A stretch of 64,000 bases of DNA, from contig NZ_ANBB01000033.1 of the NCBI RefSeq assembly GCF_000341105.1, forward strand, positions 124,001 through 188,000, written 5' to 3'. Below the pieces are notes generated by a model. It was not told the DNA's origin. It made no database searches and was given only the letters and a program-made list of their open reading frames with translations. The DNA comes from Nocardiopsis potens DSM 45234. GTDB lineage: Bacteria; Actinomycetota; Actinomycetes; Streptosporangiales; Streptosporangiaceae. Both the position numbers and the translations under genes were made by a program. This document shows positions 16,374-32,279 of the stretch, one piece after another; the first letter of the stretch is position 1, and the number at the start of each line of letters is the position of its first letter.

Positions 16374-16418
16374 AAAGGCGCCCCGCATTCGCCGCCGAGG
16401 CGAATGCGGGGCGCCTTT
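16374..16418 (+). terminator. Bidirectional-type terminator after murB
   Basis: A 20-bp perfect stem beginning AAAGGCGCCCCGCATTCGCC and ending in CCTTT, with a five-base loop, is followed by CTCATCTC. Confidence 0.9.
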
Positions 16419-16492
16419 CTCATCTCTTGAATCAGGTGCGCCCAACTCTGTTTTTAGGTGGAATTCGGTGAAACGATCGCCGCATCCATGAA

Positions 16493-16522
16493 TTGCATTC
16501 CGGAAAAACGCGCTGCTACCGT
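16493..16522 (+). promoter_or_regulatory. Probable promoter of the riboswitch-exporter unit, inside an inverted repeat
   Basis: TTGCAT (16493-16498), an 18-base spacer and TACCGT (16517-16522) fit a housekeeping promoter. The inverted repeat GGAAAAACG (16502-16510) / CGTTTTTCC (16520-16528) spans the spacer and -10 region and could be an operator. Confidence 0.5.
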
Positions 16523-16532
16523 TTTTCCCGTC

Positions 16533-16662
16533 GAAGGGGAGTAGTCCCCAATCCCTGCGGTCGACACACTGGCCCCCGGCCCGGCCGCAGGAGCCCGGCG
16601 AGTACCGCACTCGTCCCGGGCGGACGAGACCTTCGGCCCGGTAGGAGACGCCGGGCCGAAGC
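16533..16662 (+). ncRNA. yybP-ykoY manganese riboswitch
   Basis: The leader has the family's conserved pieces in order: AAGGGGAGTAG (16535-16545), GTCGACACACTGG (16560-16572), and GACGAGACCTT (16623-16633). The last opens into the stem CTTCGGCCCGG/CCGGGCCGAAG (16631-16661). yybP-ykoY RNAs bind Mn2+ between two loops and turn on export genes. It ends about 80 bases before the UPF0016 start, so Mn2+ probably controls either transcription or translation of that exporter. No clear T-run terminator is visible, which favours control of ribosome access or Rho. The motif match is from memory. Confidence 0.82.
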
Positions 16663-16744
16663 GCCGCGCCCGAAAAAGGCCTGCATCGGTTCCGGCGCCG
16701 CCCGCAGGGCGGACGGGTCCGACGACGGCGAAGGGGCGGCAGAC

Positions 16745-17335
16745 GTGGAATTCCTCATGGCACTCGCGGCGGGAACCGGAGTGGTGTTCCTCGCCGAGAT
16801 GGGCGACAAGACCCAGCTGGTCGCGATGTCACTGGCGACCCGCTACCGGGTGCGCACCGTCCTGCTCGGCATCGCCCTGGCCACGGTCGCGGTGCACGGG
16901 CTGAGCGTGCTCATCGCCGAAGGGCTCGGCCTGGCGATCCCCACCGACTGGGTGACCCTGATCGCGGGCGTGGCCTTCCTCTGCTTCGGCCTGTGGACGC
17001 TCCGCGGCGACGAGCTGACCGACAAGGACGAGGAGCGCGCGGCCTCGCGCAGGATCCGCTCCGGGCTGCTCACCGTGGCCACCGTCTTCTTCATCGCCGA
17101 ACTCGGCGACAAGACCATGCTCGCCACCATCACCGTCGGCACCCAGTACCACTGGCTGCCGATCTGGATCGGCTCCACGGTCGGCATGGTCGCCGCCGAC
17201 GCGCTGGCCATCTGGGTCGGCTCGCTGCTCGGCAAGCGGCTCCCGGAGCGGGCGGTGCAGATCGGCGCGGCGGTGCTGTTCTTCCTGGCCGGCACCGCGA
17301 TGACCTTCCAGGGGCTGCTGGCGGTGGTCGGCTAG
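16745..17335 (+). CDS. TMEM165/GDT1 (UPF0016) family cation exporter
   Basis: A 196-residue membrane protein with about six hydrophobic helices and two copies of the family motif ExGDKT: FLAEMGDKTQL near residue 19 and FIAELGDKTML near residue 122. These acidic residues bind the transported ion. Bacterial members (for example Mnx/MneA types) export Mn2+, which agrees with the manganese riboswitch upstream. The GTG at 16745 is chosen because a GAAGGGG ribosome binding site precedes it; ATG at 16757 is the alternative. The longer reading frame back to 16493 runs through the riboswitch and is not a credible start. Confidence 0.88.
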   Translation: MEFLMALAAGTGVVFLAEMGDKTQLVAMSLATRYRVRTVLLGIALATVAVHGLSVLIAEGLGLAIPTDWVTLIAGVAFLCFGLWTLRGDELTDKDEERAASRRIRSGLLTVATVFFIAELGDKTMLATITVGTQYHWLPIWIGSTVGMVAADALAIWVGSLLGKRLPERAVQIGAAVLFFLAGTAMTFQGLLAVVG

Positions 17336-17344
17336 CGGCCCTGC

Positions 17345-18358
17345 TCAGGCGGCCAGCCAGTCGTCCACCCCGGCCAGCAGCTCCTTGCGCAGCCACTCCG
17401 GGGCCCCGGAGCCGCGGATCGACATCCGGGCCAGCTCGGCCAGCTCCGGGTCGGTGAAGCCGAACACGGTCCGGGCGATCTCGTACTGCTCGGCCAGGCG
17501 CGGCCCGAACAGCAGCGGGTCGTCGGCGCCGAGCGCGATCGGGGCGCCGCCGTCGAAGAGCCGGCGCAGCGGCACCTGCTCCAGCCGGCCGGCCACGCCC
17601 AGGCTCACGTTGGACGACGGGCAGACCTCCAGGGTGACGCCCTGGGTGGCGATCCGCTCCACCAGGTAGGGGTCGTCCACCGCGCGGACGCCGTGCCCCA
17701 CCCGGTCGGCGCCCAGCTCGTCCAGGCACTCCCGGACGCTGCGCGCCCCGGCCAGCTCGCCGCCGTGCGGGGCGGAGAGCAGTCCGGCCCGCCTGGCGAT
17801 CCGGAACGCCCCCTCGAAGTCCAGCGCCCGGCCGCGCCGCTCGTCGTTGTTGAGCCCGAAGGAGACCACGCCCCGCCCGGCGTACTGCTTGGCCAGCCGG
17901 GCCAGCGCCTTGGCGTCCAGCGGGTGCCGGGTGCGGTTGGCCGCCACCATGATCCCGATCCGGACCCCGGTCTCGGCCTCGGCGGCGCGCGCCGCGTCCA
18001 GCACCAGCTCCAGGGTGGCGGTGAGCCCGTCGAACCGGGAGGCGTAGCCGCTCGGGTCGACCTGGATCTCCAGCCAGCCGGACCCGGCCGCGCGCTCGTC
18101 CTCGGCGGCCTCGCGCAGCAGCCGGTACATGTCCTCGGGGCGCTGCAGCACCGAGCGGGCGATGTCGTAGAGCCGCTGGAACCGGAACCAGCCGCGCTCG
18201 TCCGCGGCGCTGAGCCGGGGCGGCCAGTCGTCCGCCAGGGCTTGCGGCAGGTGGACCCCGCGCTCCTCGGCGAGCTCCACCAGGGTGGTGTGCCGCATGG
18301 AACCGGTGAAGTGCAGGTGCAGGTGGGCCTTTGGCAGCCGGTCGATGGGGCGTTCCAT
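17345..18358 (-). CDS. add: Adenosine deaminase family protein
   Basis: A 337-residue zinc-dependent amidohydrolase. The N-terminal HLHLHFTGS carries the first metal-binding His-x-His. NNDERRGRALDFEGAF, the zinc-binding HGGE, RVGHGVRAVDDP and the late LGADDPLLFG (metal-binding aspartate) follow in the right order. The expected reaction is adenosine to inosine plus ammonia in purine salvage. Some relatives use aminofutalosine or adenine, so substrate is not certain. In streptomycetes an orthologue sits at the same place near aspC and secE. It converges with the UPF0016 gene, 9 bases apart. Confidence 0.85.
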   Translation of the reverse strand: MERPIDRLPKAHLHLHFTGSMRHTTLVELAEERGVHLPQALADDWPPRLSAADERGWFRFQRLYDIARSVLQRPEDMYRLLREAAEDERAAGSGWLEIQVDPSGYASRFDGLTATLELVLDAARAAEAETGVRIGIMVAANRTRHPLDAKALARLAKQYAGRGVVSFGLNNDERRGRALDFEGAFRIARRAGLLSAPHGGELAGARSVRECLDELGADRVGHGVRAVDDPYLVERIATQGVTLEVCPSSNVSLGVAGRLEQVPLRRLFDGGAPIALGADDPLLFGPRLAEQYEIARTVFGFTDPELAELARMSIRGSGAPEWLRKELLAGVDDWLAA

Positions 18359-18447
18359 GACCCAATGGTGCCGTATGCGGCGCGGGCCCGGCCCCCGAAG
18401 CCGGAGACCGGGCCCGCGGCCGGTGCCGCGCGGTGCGCGGCGGTGCC

Positions 18448-19656
18448 TCAGGAGGCCTCGCCCAGCAGCTTCTGGATCCGGCCCACGCCCTCGGCCAGGT
18501 CGGCGTCGCCCAGCGCGTAGGAGAGCCGCAGGTAGCCGGGGGTGCCGAAGGCCTCGCCCGGGACCACCGCGACCTCGGCCTGGTCCAGGATCAGCTCGGC
18601 CAGCTCGGCGGAGCTCTGCGGGCGGCGGCCGCGGATCTCCTTGCCCAGCACGCCCTTGACCGAGGGGTAGGCGTAGAACGCGCCCTGCGGCTCGGGGCAG
18701 ACCACGCCCGGGACGTCGTTGAGCATCCGCACGATGGTGCGGCGGCGCCGGTCGAACGCGGTGCGCATCTCGGCCACCGCGGACAGGTCGCCGGAGACCG
18801 CGGCCAGCGCGGCGGCCTGGGACACGTTGGCGACGTTGGAGGTGGCGTGCGACTGCAGGTTGCCCGCGGCCTTGACCACGTCCTTGGGGCCGATCACCCA
18901 GCCCACCCGCCAGCCGGTCATCGCGTAGGTCTTGGCCACGCCGTTCACCACCACGGTGCGCTCGGCCAGCTCGGGCACCTCGACCGGGAGCGAGCTGAAC
19001 CGGGCGTCGCCGTAGACCAGGTGCTCGTAGATCTCGTCGGTGAGCACCCACAGTCCGGCCTCCGCGGCCCAGCGGCCGATCTCGCGGACCTGCTCGGGGG
19101 TGTAGACGGCGCCGGTCGGGTTGGACGGCGAGACGAAGAGCAGCACCTTGGTGCGCTCGGTGCGGGCCGCCTCCAGCTGCTCGACCGTGGCCAGGTAGCC
19201 GGTGGACTCGTCGGTCACCACGTACCGCGGCACGCCGCCGGCCAGCTTGATCGACTCGGGGTAGGTGGTCCAGTAGGGGGCGATCACGATGACCTCGTCC
19301 CCCGGGTCCAGCATGGTGGCGAAGGCCTCGTAGATGGCCTGCTTGCCGCCGTTGGTGACGAGGATCTGGGACGGCTCGACCCGGTAGCCGGAGTCGCGCA
19401 GCGTCTTGGCGGCCAGCGCCTCCTTGAGCTCGGGCAGGCCGCCCGCCGGGGTGTAGCGGTGGAAGCGCGGCTCGCGGCAGGCCTTGATCGCGGCCTCGAC
19501 GATGTAGTCCGGGGTCGGGAAGTCCGGCTCGCCGGCGCCGAAGCCGATGACGGGGCGCCCTTCCGCCTTCATCGCCTTGGCCTTGGCGTCCACGGCCAGC
19601 GTCGCCGACTCGGAGATGCCGCCGATGCGTTCGGAGATACGGGGTCGCTCACTCAT
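18448..19656 (-). CDS. aspC: Aspartate aminotransferase-type PLP enzyme
   Basis: A 402-residue class I/II aminotransferase. [15 protein letters not shown] is the N-terminal substrate-binding loop, PYWTTYPE the aromatic cofactor stack, and [13 protein letters not shown] the family's [20 protein letters not shown] has the PLP-binding lysine (AKTYAMTG), and the C-terminal [16 protein letters not shown] contains the substrate-carboxylate arginine. It probably transfers amino groups between aspartate and 2-oxoglutarate. Subgroup Ib enzymes often accept prephenate or aromatic acids as well. It is transcribed away from tRNA-Trp, and its position next to secE is conserved in actinomycetes. Confidence 0.88.
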   Translation of the reverse strand: MSERPRISERIGGISESATLAVDAKAKAMKAEGRPVIGFGAGEPDFPTPDYIVEAAIKACREPRFHRYTPAGGLPELKEALAAKTLRDSGYRVEPSQILVTNGGKQAIYEAFATMLDPGDEVIVIAPYWTTYPESIKLAGGVPRYVVTDESTGYLATVEQLEAARTERTKVLLFVSPSNPTGAVYTPEQVREIGRWAAEAGLWVLTDEIYEHLVYGDARFSSLPVEVPELAERTVVVNGVAKTYAMTGWRVGWVIGPKDVVKAAGNLQSHATSNVANVSQAAALAAVSGDLSAVAEMRTAFDRRRRTIVRMLNDVPGVVCPEPQGAFYAYPSVKGVLGKEIRGRRPQSSAELAELILDQAEVAVVPGEAFGTPGYLRLSYALGDADLAEGVGRIQKLLGEAS

Positions 19657-19855
19657 GGGCCCATCGTTTCACGGGGCGCACCGGGCCGCCCCGGAAGGTG
19701 GCGAACCGCACCGCCCCCCGGTTTTCCGGTTGGCCCCCGGCGCCGATAGGGCATAGACTCCCCATCGATCCGGAGCCGGGATCCCCGCAGCGCGCCGCGG
19801 TTGGCGCGAGCACGGTGGAATCCGGCTATGGTGGGTACGCAAGCGGTACCCGCGA

Positions 19856-19928
19856 AGGGCAGTGGCTCAATTGGTAGAGCACCGGTCTCCAAAACCGGCG
19901 GTTGGGGGTTCGAGTCCCTCCTGCCCTG
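19856..19928 (+). tRNA. tRNA-Trp (anticodon CCA)
   Basis: The acceptor stem AGGGCAG/CTGCCCT, the D-arm TGGCTCAATTGGTAGAGC, the anticodon stem CCGGT/ACCGG with loop CTCCAAA, and GGTTCGAGTCC are clear. It lies just upstream of secE-nusG, the usual actinobacterial position. A TATGGT -10-like box is at 19827-19832. Confidence 0.97.
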
Positions 19929-20079
19929 CAAGGAACGTGACAGATGCGCACCGCTCCCGGCGGCGGTCGGCCGGGGGTCCGGCGGCGAAGGGCCGGCGCC
20001 GTTCGCCGATCGGTACCGGAGCCGGCGCCGGGCGGTGCGGCCCGGCCGTCCCTGCCCGCCACGACCTTAAGGACCACAG

Positions 20080-20352
20080 GTGACGCAGACTGACGCCGAC
20101 GCCAAGCCCGAGAAGGGCCCGCAGCGCCGTACCGGTCCGGTGACCTTCACCAAGCAGGTCGTCGGAGAGCTCCGCAAGGTCCGCTGGCCCACCCGGCGCG
20201 AGCTGCTCACCTACACCGTGGTCGTGATCGTCTTCGTGGTGATCATGGTCGGCTACGTCACGCTGCTCGACTTCGGCTTCGGCGAGGCCGTCACCTGGCT
20301 CTACAGCACCCTCGGCGGCAACGACGCCGGTGCCGGGGCCCCGGCCTTCTGA
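20080..20352 (+). CDS. secE: Preprotein translocase subunit SecE
   Basis: A 90-residue protein of the short actinobacterial form: a charged N-terminus (TQTDADAKPEKGPQRRTGPV), the conserved amphipathic VVGELRKVRWPTRRELLTYT segment, then one membrane helix (VVVIVFVVIMVGYVTLLDFG). SecE clamps the two halves of SecY (encoded at 51769). The GTG start at 20080 follows AAGGACCACAG. Confidence 0.95.
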   Translation: MTQTDADAKPEKGPQRRTGPVTFTKQVVGELRKVRWPTRRELLTYTVVVIVFVVIMVGYVTLLDFGFGEAVTWLYSTLGGNDAGAGAPAF

Positions 20353-20552
20353 CCGCCGCGGCGCCCTCCGTCCCGCCGGACGGCCCGGACGCCCCCGCCC
20401 CGATCTTCTCCTCCGCCGGTCCGGCCTGGTCCCATCGTGCCCGCTGAGAACGTAAGCTGGCACGACCGGCACCGGTGCCCTCGGCCGTCCGCGGCCGCGC
20501 CGGTCCGCAGGGAGAAACACCTACGGTGCAACCGTCGAGAGAAAGAGCTGCC

Positions 20553-21347
20553 GTGTCCGAGTCCCCACTGACCTCTGACGACCTCCCCACCGAGGACCTG
20601 GGTCAGGCGTCAGAGGAAGAGGCCGGCCAGCGCGCCGAGGAGGAGCAGGCCGCCACCGCCGAGGCGGAGCAGGGCGCCGACGGCGCCGAGGACGCCCCGG
20701 AGGAGGACGGCGCCGAGGAGGCGCAGGCCGAAGAGCCCGCGGCCCCCGCGCTCGACCCGGTCGAGGAGTTCAAGATCGAGCTCCGCCTGCTGCCCGGCGA
20801 CTGGTACGTCGTGCACACCTACGCCGGTTACGAGAACCGGGTCAAGGCCAACGTCGAGAGCCGCACCCAGTCGCTCAACATGGAGGACTACATCTTCCAG
20901 GTCGAGGTGCCCACCCAGGAGGTCACCGAGGTCAAGGGCGGCAAGCGGCAGCAGGTCACCGAGAAGGTCCTGCCCAGCTACGTCCTGGTGCGCATGGAGC
21001 TCACCGACGAGTCCTGGTCGGCCATCCGGAACACCCCGGGCGTCACCGGCTTCGTCGGGCTCTCCAACCGGCCCGCCCCGCTGAGCATCCAGGAGGTCGC
21101 CGACCTGCTGGCGCCCACCCCGGAGAAGGAGCCGGAGCAGGCCAAGGCCGGGGAGAAGACCGAGGTCCGCAGCGATGTGGCCTACGAGGTCGGCGAGTCG
21201 GTGACCGTCATGGAGGGTCCGTTCGCGACCCTGCCCGCGACGGTCAGCGAGATCAACCCCGACACCCAGAAGCTCAAGGTGCTGGTCTCCATCTTCGGCC
21301 GGGAGACCCCGGTGGAGCTGGGGTTCAACCAGGTCTCCAAGATCTGA
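20553..21347 (+). CDS. nusG: Transcription termination/antitermination protein NusG
   Basis: 264 residues: an acidic, low-complexity N-terminal extension of about 80 residues (common in actinobacteria), the NGN domain ([20 protein letters not shown] ... [16 protein letters not shown]) and a C-terminal KOW domain ([20 protein letters not shown]). NusG binds the RNA polymerase clamp and couples it to Rho or the ribosome. The GTG at 20553 ([10 protein letters not shown]) with GAGAGAAAG upstream is preferred; a longer start at 20475 is possible but adds non-conserved residues. Confidence 0.93.
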   Translation: MSESPLTSDDLPTEDLGQASEEEAGQRAEEEQAATAEAEQGADGAEDAPEEDGAEEAQAEEPAAPALDPVEEFKIELRLLPGDWYVVHTYAGYENRVKANVESRTQSLNMEDYIFQVEVPTQEVTEVKGGKRQQVTEKVLPSYVLVRMELTDESWSAIRNTPGVTGFVGLSNRPAPLSIQEVADLLAPTPEKEPEQAKAGEKTEVRSDVAYEVGESVTVMEGPFATLPATVSEINPDTQKLKVLVSIFGRETPVELGFNQVSKI

Positions 21348-21384
21348 GCCCAGACCCGAGCGCTTCGCTGAGCACGTAGACTTG

Positions 21385-21410
21385 GTGGGTCCGCCTTCGG
21401 GCGGGCCCAC
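21385..21410 (+). promoter_or_regulatory. UUCG-capped hairpin between nusG and rplK
   Basis: GTGGGTCCGCC and GGCGGGCCCAC pair (one G-U) around a TTCG loop, just after a TAGACT -10-like hexamer (21377-21382). It may begin the rplKA leader or attenuate readthrough from nusG. No T-run follows. Confidence 0.4.
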
Positions 21411-21602
21411 CCGCGCCCTGCCCGCCGGCCCAGCCCGCGGACGGGCGCCCCGGTCCGCACCGGTCCCTGCGGTCCGGCGCCCCGCACCGGGGCGTCCGGC
21501 TCCGAACCAGCCCCGCCCAGGGCGCGCCCGCGTGGTGCCGCACGCGCGGCGACACAGGAGCCCGGGACCAACGACCAACGCAGATCAGGCAAAGGACCCG
21601 AT

Positions 21603-22031
21603 ATGCCTCCGAAGAAGAAGATCGCGGCGCTCGTCAAGGTTCAGCTGCCCGCCGGCCAGGCCACCCCGGCCCCGCCGGTCGGTACCGCGCTGGGTCCGCA
21701 CGGCGTCAACATCATGGACTTCTGCAAGCAGTACAACGCTGCCACGGAAGCCCAGCGCGGGAGCGTCATCCCCGTAGAGATCACCATCTACGAGGACCGC
21801 TCCTTCAGCTTCATCACCAAGACGCCCCCGGCGCCGAAGCTGATCCTCAAGGCCGCCGGCGTGGACAAGGGCGCCACCGACCCGGGCCGCAGCACCGCCG
21901 CCTCGATCACCAGCGACCAGGTTCGCGAGATCGCGCAGACCAAGCTGCCCGACCTCAACACCAACGACCTGGACGCCGCCTCGAAGATCGTCGCCGGCAC
22001 CGCCCGCTCCATGGGCATCGAGGTCAAGTAG
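21603..22031 (+). CDS. rplK: 50S ribosomal protein L11
   Basis: 142 residues with the L11 landmarks: [36 protein letters not shown] and the C-terminal RNA-binding domain ending [12 protein letters not shown]11 binds the GTPase-associated region of 23S rRNA and is the site of thiopeptide action. It starts operon rplKA, 255 bases after nusG. Confidence 0.97.
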   Translation: MPPKKKIAALVKVQLPAGQATPAPPVGTALGPHGVNIMDFCKQYNAATEAQRGSVIPVEITIYEDRSFSFITKTPPAPKLILKAAGVDKGATDPGRSTAASITSDQVREIAQTKLPDLNTNDLDAASKIVAGTARSMGIEVK

Positions 22032-22106
22032 CGCCCAGGCGCCCCCGTACGACCGTGGCAGGGCCCTGCGCCGGCCCGAGCACCACAATCTCGTGAGGAG
22101 ATCCAC

Positions 22107-22811
22107 GTGAAGCGCAGCAAGAACCACCGCAAGGCCAGCGAGCTGGTCGACCGCGAGCGGCTGTACAGCCCGCTCGAAGCCGTCAAGCTCGCCAAGGAGA
22201 CCTCCAAGGTCAAGTTCGACGCCACCGTCGAGGTCGCCCTGCGCCTGGGCGTCGACCCGCGCAAGGCCGACCAGATGGTCCGCGGCACCGTCAACCTCCC
22301 GCACGGCACCGGCAAGACCGCTCGGGTCCTGGTCTTCGCCACGGGTGAGAAGGCCGAGGCGGCCCGTGCCGCGGGCGCCGACTTCGTCGGCGACGACGAC
22401 CTGGTCGAGGAGATCCAGAAGGGCTTCCTGGACTTCGACGCGGTCGTGGCCACCCCCGACCTGATGGGCAAGGTCGGCCGGCTGGGCCGGGTGCTGGGCC
22501 CCCGCGGCCTGATGCCGAACCCGAAGACCGGCACCGTCACCCCGGACGTCGCCAAGGCGGTCTCCGACATCAAGGGCGGCAAGATCGAGTTCCGCGTCGA
22601 CCGCCACGGCAACCTGCACTTCATCGTCGGCAAGCTCTCCTTCACCGAGGAGCAGCTGGTGGAGAACTACGCCGCCGCGCTGGACGAGGTGCTGCGCCTC
22701 AAGCCGTCCGCCGCCAAGGGCCGGTACGTCAAGAAGGCGACGCTGACCACCACGATGGGCCCGGGCATCCCGGTCGACCCGAGCGCCGCGCGCGCCGGCG
22801 CCGCCGCCTGA
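22107..22811 (+). CDS. rplA: 50S ribosomal protein L1
   Basis: 234 residues from GTG with GAGGAG upstream. [20 protein letters not shown] starts the protein, and the central [20 protein letters not shown] is the signature loop. L1 forms the mobile L1 stalk and in many bacteria represses its own operon. It is followed by a strong terminator, so rplKA is a unit of its own. Confidence 0.97.
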   Translation: MKRSKNHRKASELVDRERLYSPLEAVKLAKETSKVKFDATVEVALRLGVDPRKADQMVRGTVNLPHGTGKTARVLVFATGEKAEAARAAGADFVGDDDLVEEIQKGFLDFDAVVATPDLMGKVGRLGRVLGPRGLMPNPKTGTVTPDVAKAVSDIKGGKIEFRVDRHGNLHFIVGKLSFTEEQLVENYAAALDEVLRLKPSAAKGRYVKKATLTTTMGPGIPVDPSAARAGAAA

Positions 22812-22833
22812 CCCGCCGTCCCAGCACGGCCCC

Positions 22834-22870
22834 GGCGCCCCGGACCCTCCCGGTCCGGGGCGCCCCGCTT
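22834..22870 (+). terminator. Terminator after rplA
   Basis: The 13-bp stem GGCGCCCCGGACC / GGTCCGGGGCGCC has loop CTCCC and is followed by CCGCTTTTCCCC. Confidence 0.88.
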
Positions 22871-22951
22871 TTCCCCGGGGTCCTCGGCCCCTCCCCGGCC
22901 CGGCGCCGGAGGAGCGGTGCCGAGGGTCACGCCGCCGGCCGGCCCGGACCG

Positions 22952-22981
22952 TTCGACGCGGCCCGGGAGATGCCCTAGGAT
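22952..22981 (+). promoter_or_regulatory. Promoter of rplJL
   Basis: TTCGAC (22952-22957), an 18-base spacer and TAGGAT (22976-22981). Transcription would start just before the L10 leader. Confidence 0.55.
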
Positions 22982-22989
22982 GGGGGACT

Positions 22990-23147
22990 GCCGAAGACCG
23001 CCGGTCGCCACCCTTCGGGTGGCCCAAGGTCCCATGCACATGGGCGGCCAGCGCAGGTGTGACGAGAACTCTTTCGAGGCGGGGCGCCGTTCCGGTGCCC
23101 GCGGCCCGACAAGTCCCGTGCGCCCGCGCCGGGGCTTTTTCATTTCC
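22990..23147 (+). ncRNA. L10 leader (autoregulatory rplJL mRNA leader) with attenuator hairpin
   Basis: The leader holds the L10-leader blocks CCGAAGACCGCCGGTC (22991-23006), a CACCCTTCGGGTGG hairpin with TTCG loop, and GGCCAGCGCAGGTGTGACGAG (about 23045-23065). The L10(L12)4 complex binds this RNA. A hairpin (CCCG.GCG/CGC.CGGG, from 23115) runs into GGGGCTTTTTC (to 23141), which looks like a premature terminator. Confidence 0.78.
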
Positions 23148-23208
23148 CTGCCGCTCCGTCCCTGGCGACCCTTGGCATCCACCGGCGTTCACTGTTGGAA
23201 GGAGTCCC

Positions 23209-23733
23209 ATGGCGAGGCCGGATAAGGCAGCCGCGGTCGCCGAGCTCAAGGAGGAATTCCAGGGCTCGCAGGGCGCCGTGCTGACCGAATACCGGGGGCT
23301 CAGTGTCGCCCAGCTCGGTGAGCTGCGCAACAGCCTCGGCCAGAACGCGCGTTTCCGCGTCGTGAAGAACACCCTCGGCAAGATCGCGGCCAAGGAGGCC
23401 GACCTTGACGAGAAGGTCCTCGACCTCTTCGAGGGCCCCTCGGCCGTCGCCTTCGTCCGCGGGGACGTCGTCGAGGCCGCGAAGGGGCTTCGTGACTTCG
23501 CGAAGGCGAATTCGCCGCTGGTGATCAAGGGCGGCGTCATCGACGGCAAGGCGATGACCCCGGACGAGATCATCAAGCTGGCCGACCTTGAGTCCCGCGA
23601 GGTTCTCCTCGCGAAGATGGCCGGCGTCCTCAAGGCCAAGCAGGGCCAGGCCGCCGCCACGTTCCAGGCTCTCCCGACCAAGCTCGCGCGGCTCGCCCAG
23701 GCGCTGCACGAGAAGAAGTCGGACGAGGCCTAA
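23209..23733 (+). CDS. rplJ: 50S ribosomal protein L10
   Basis: 174 residues: [20 protein letters not shown] starts the rRNA-binding domain, and the C-terminal helix ([19 protein letters not shown]) binds L12 dimers. The GGAAGGAG ribosome binding site precedes ATG 23209; an upstream in-frame start at 23059 lies in the L10 leader and is rejected. Confidence 0.96.
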   Translation: MARPDKAAAVAELKEEFQGSQGAVLTEYRGLSVAQLGELRNSLGQNARFRVVKNTLGKIAAKEADLDEKVLDLFEGPSAVAFVRGDVVEAAKGLRDFAKANSPLVIKGGVIDGKAMTPDEIIKLADLESREVLLAKMAGVLKAKQGQAAATFQALPTKLARLAQALHEKKSDEA

Positions 23734-23829
23734 CAAGACCACGATCCTTGCCGGCGCGGGCGCGCCGGACCCAAGGCTCGGCACGGCGCCGCGCGGCGCG
23801 CGTGATCGCACAGAAAGAGAGATCGCACC

Positions 23830-24219
23830 ATGGCGAAGCTCAGCACTGAAGAGCTCCTCGGCGCCTTCGAGGAGATGACCCTGCTCGAGCTCTCCGAGTT
23901 CGTGAAGCTGTTCGAGGAGAAGTTCGACGTCGAGGCCGCCGCTCCGGCCGCCGTCGTCGCCGCTGCTCCGGGTGCCGGCGGCGCCGCCGCTCCGGCCGAG
24001 GAGGAGAAGGACGAGTTCGACGTCATCCTCGAGGGTGCCGGCGACAAGAAGATCCAGGTCATCAAGGAGGTCCGCGGCCTCACCAGCCTGGGCCTCAAGG
24101 AGGCCAAGGACCTCGTCGACAACGCCCCGAAGCCGCTGCTCGAGGGCGTCAACAAGGAGGCCGCCGAGAAGGCCAAGGCCGCCCTGGAGGGCGCCGGCGC
24201 CACGGTGACCCTGAAGTAG
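23830..24219 (+). CDS. rplL: 50S ribosomal protein L7/L12
   Basis: 129 residues: an N-terminal dimerisation helix ([20 protein letters not shown]), an Ala/Pro hinge (residues 38-57), and the C-terminal domain with [20 protein letters not shown], which recruits EF-G and EF-Tu. GAAAGAGAGATC precedes ATG. Confidence 0.97.
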   Translation: MAKLSTEELLGAFEEMTLLELSEFVKLFEEKFDVEAAAPAAVVAAAPGAGGAAAPAEEEKDEFDVILEGAGDKKIQVIKEVRGLTSLGLKEAKDLVDNAPKPLLEGVNKEAAEKAKAALEGAGATVTLK

Positions 24220-24240
24220 CACCGGTTCTCCGGTCGCACA

Positions 24241-24275
24241 CGGCGGCGGCCGCCCCGCTCGGGGCGGCCGCCGCT
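24241..24275 (+). terminator. Terminator after rplL
   Basis: CGGCGGCGGCCGCCCC and its near-complement GGGGCGGCCGCCG surround a GCTC loop, 21 bases after the stop. It is followed by CTCGTCGTCG rather than a T-run. Confidence 0.7.
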
Positions 24276-24744
24276 CGTCGTCGTTCGTCCACCGCTGCAT
24301 CCCCCGCCGCCGCATCCCCCGCCCCTGACGCCGGCCCCGCCGGGACGCTCCGCCGGAACGGAGGAGTCTTCCCCGCTGTAGGGTCGCTCACACCCCGCAC
24401 GTCCTGTGGGACCTCTCACGGGTCCGGAAAGGGCCCCGGGAAGCCCGCTGGGCTTGACGGATCCGCCCGTTGGGGCGATGCTGCGTGGTGTCGTGATCGG
24501 CTCCGGGGGATGCGGTTGGACAGCGGTGTAGTATTCGGCTACACTGCCCTTTTGCGCTGCCCTTTGACGATCCCTGTTCCGGTGTCCGTGCGCTCCGTGC
24601 CCCGACCTCGACCGGTCGCGGCCCTCATACCAGCACGTACCCCACGTCGGGAAGGCCTCCGAGCCCGGTGGCCCTCCAATGGACATCTCGGGTCGTCCGG
24701 CGTGCGCGCGCATCAACCGCCACAAGCCTTCGGAAGGACCCCTG
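24276..24744 (+). promoter_or_regulatory. rpoBC promoter and leader region
   Basis: About 470 bases without a gene. TTGGAC (24516-24521), an 18-base spacer and TACACT (24540-24545) form a good promoter. An overlapping TAGTAT (24529-24534) is a weaker alternative. The leader would be about 190 bases long. Its first part is CCCTTTTGCGCTGCCCTTTG, which is pyrimidine-rich. The stretch 24276-24510 shows nothing else. Confidence 0.6.
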
Positions 24745-28212
<3,468 letters not shown>

Positions 28213-28246
28213 CTTCCGCAAGCTTCGAGAGCAGGGGACGAATTAA

Positions 28247-32122
<3,876 letters not shown>

Positions 32123-32163
32123 GGCCCGGGGACGATCGGTGCGATCGGTTGACTGATCCGGTG

Positions 32164-32210
32164 ACGGCGGCGGTCCGCCCCTGCGGGGGCGGGCTGCCGC
32201 CGTTCGCTTT
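32164..32210 (+). terminator. Terminator after rpoC
   Basis: An 18-bp stem starting ACGGCGGCGGTCCGCCCC, with G-U pairs and loop TGCG, is followed by TCGCTTT, 41 bases after the stop codon. Confidence 0.82.
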
Positions 32211-32279
32211 GACCGGATCGGCGGGGCCGGGCCGGTCAGGGGAAACGAGCGCTCAGGCGCGGTCTGGAGAGCGAAAGCA

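Noticed and set aside
16493-17335. A longer UPF0016 protein starting at 16493
   Set aside because: The added 84 codons run through the riboswitch and have no membrane or family features.
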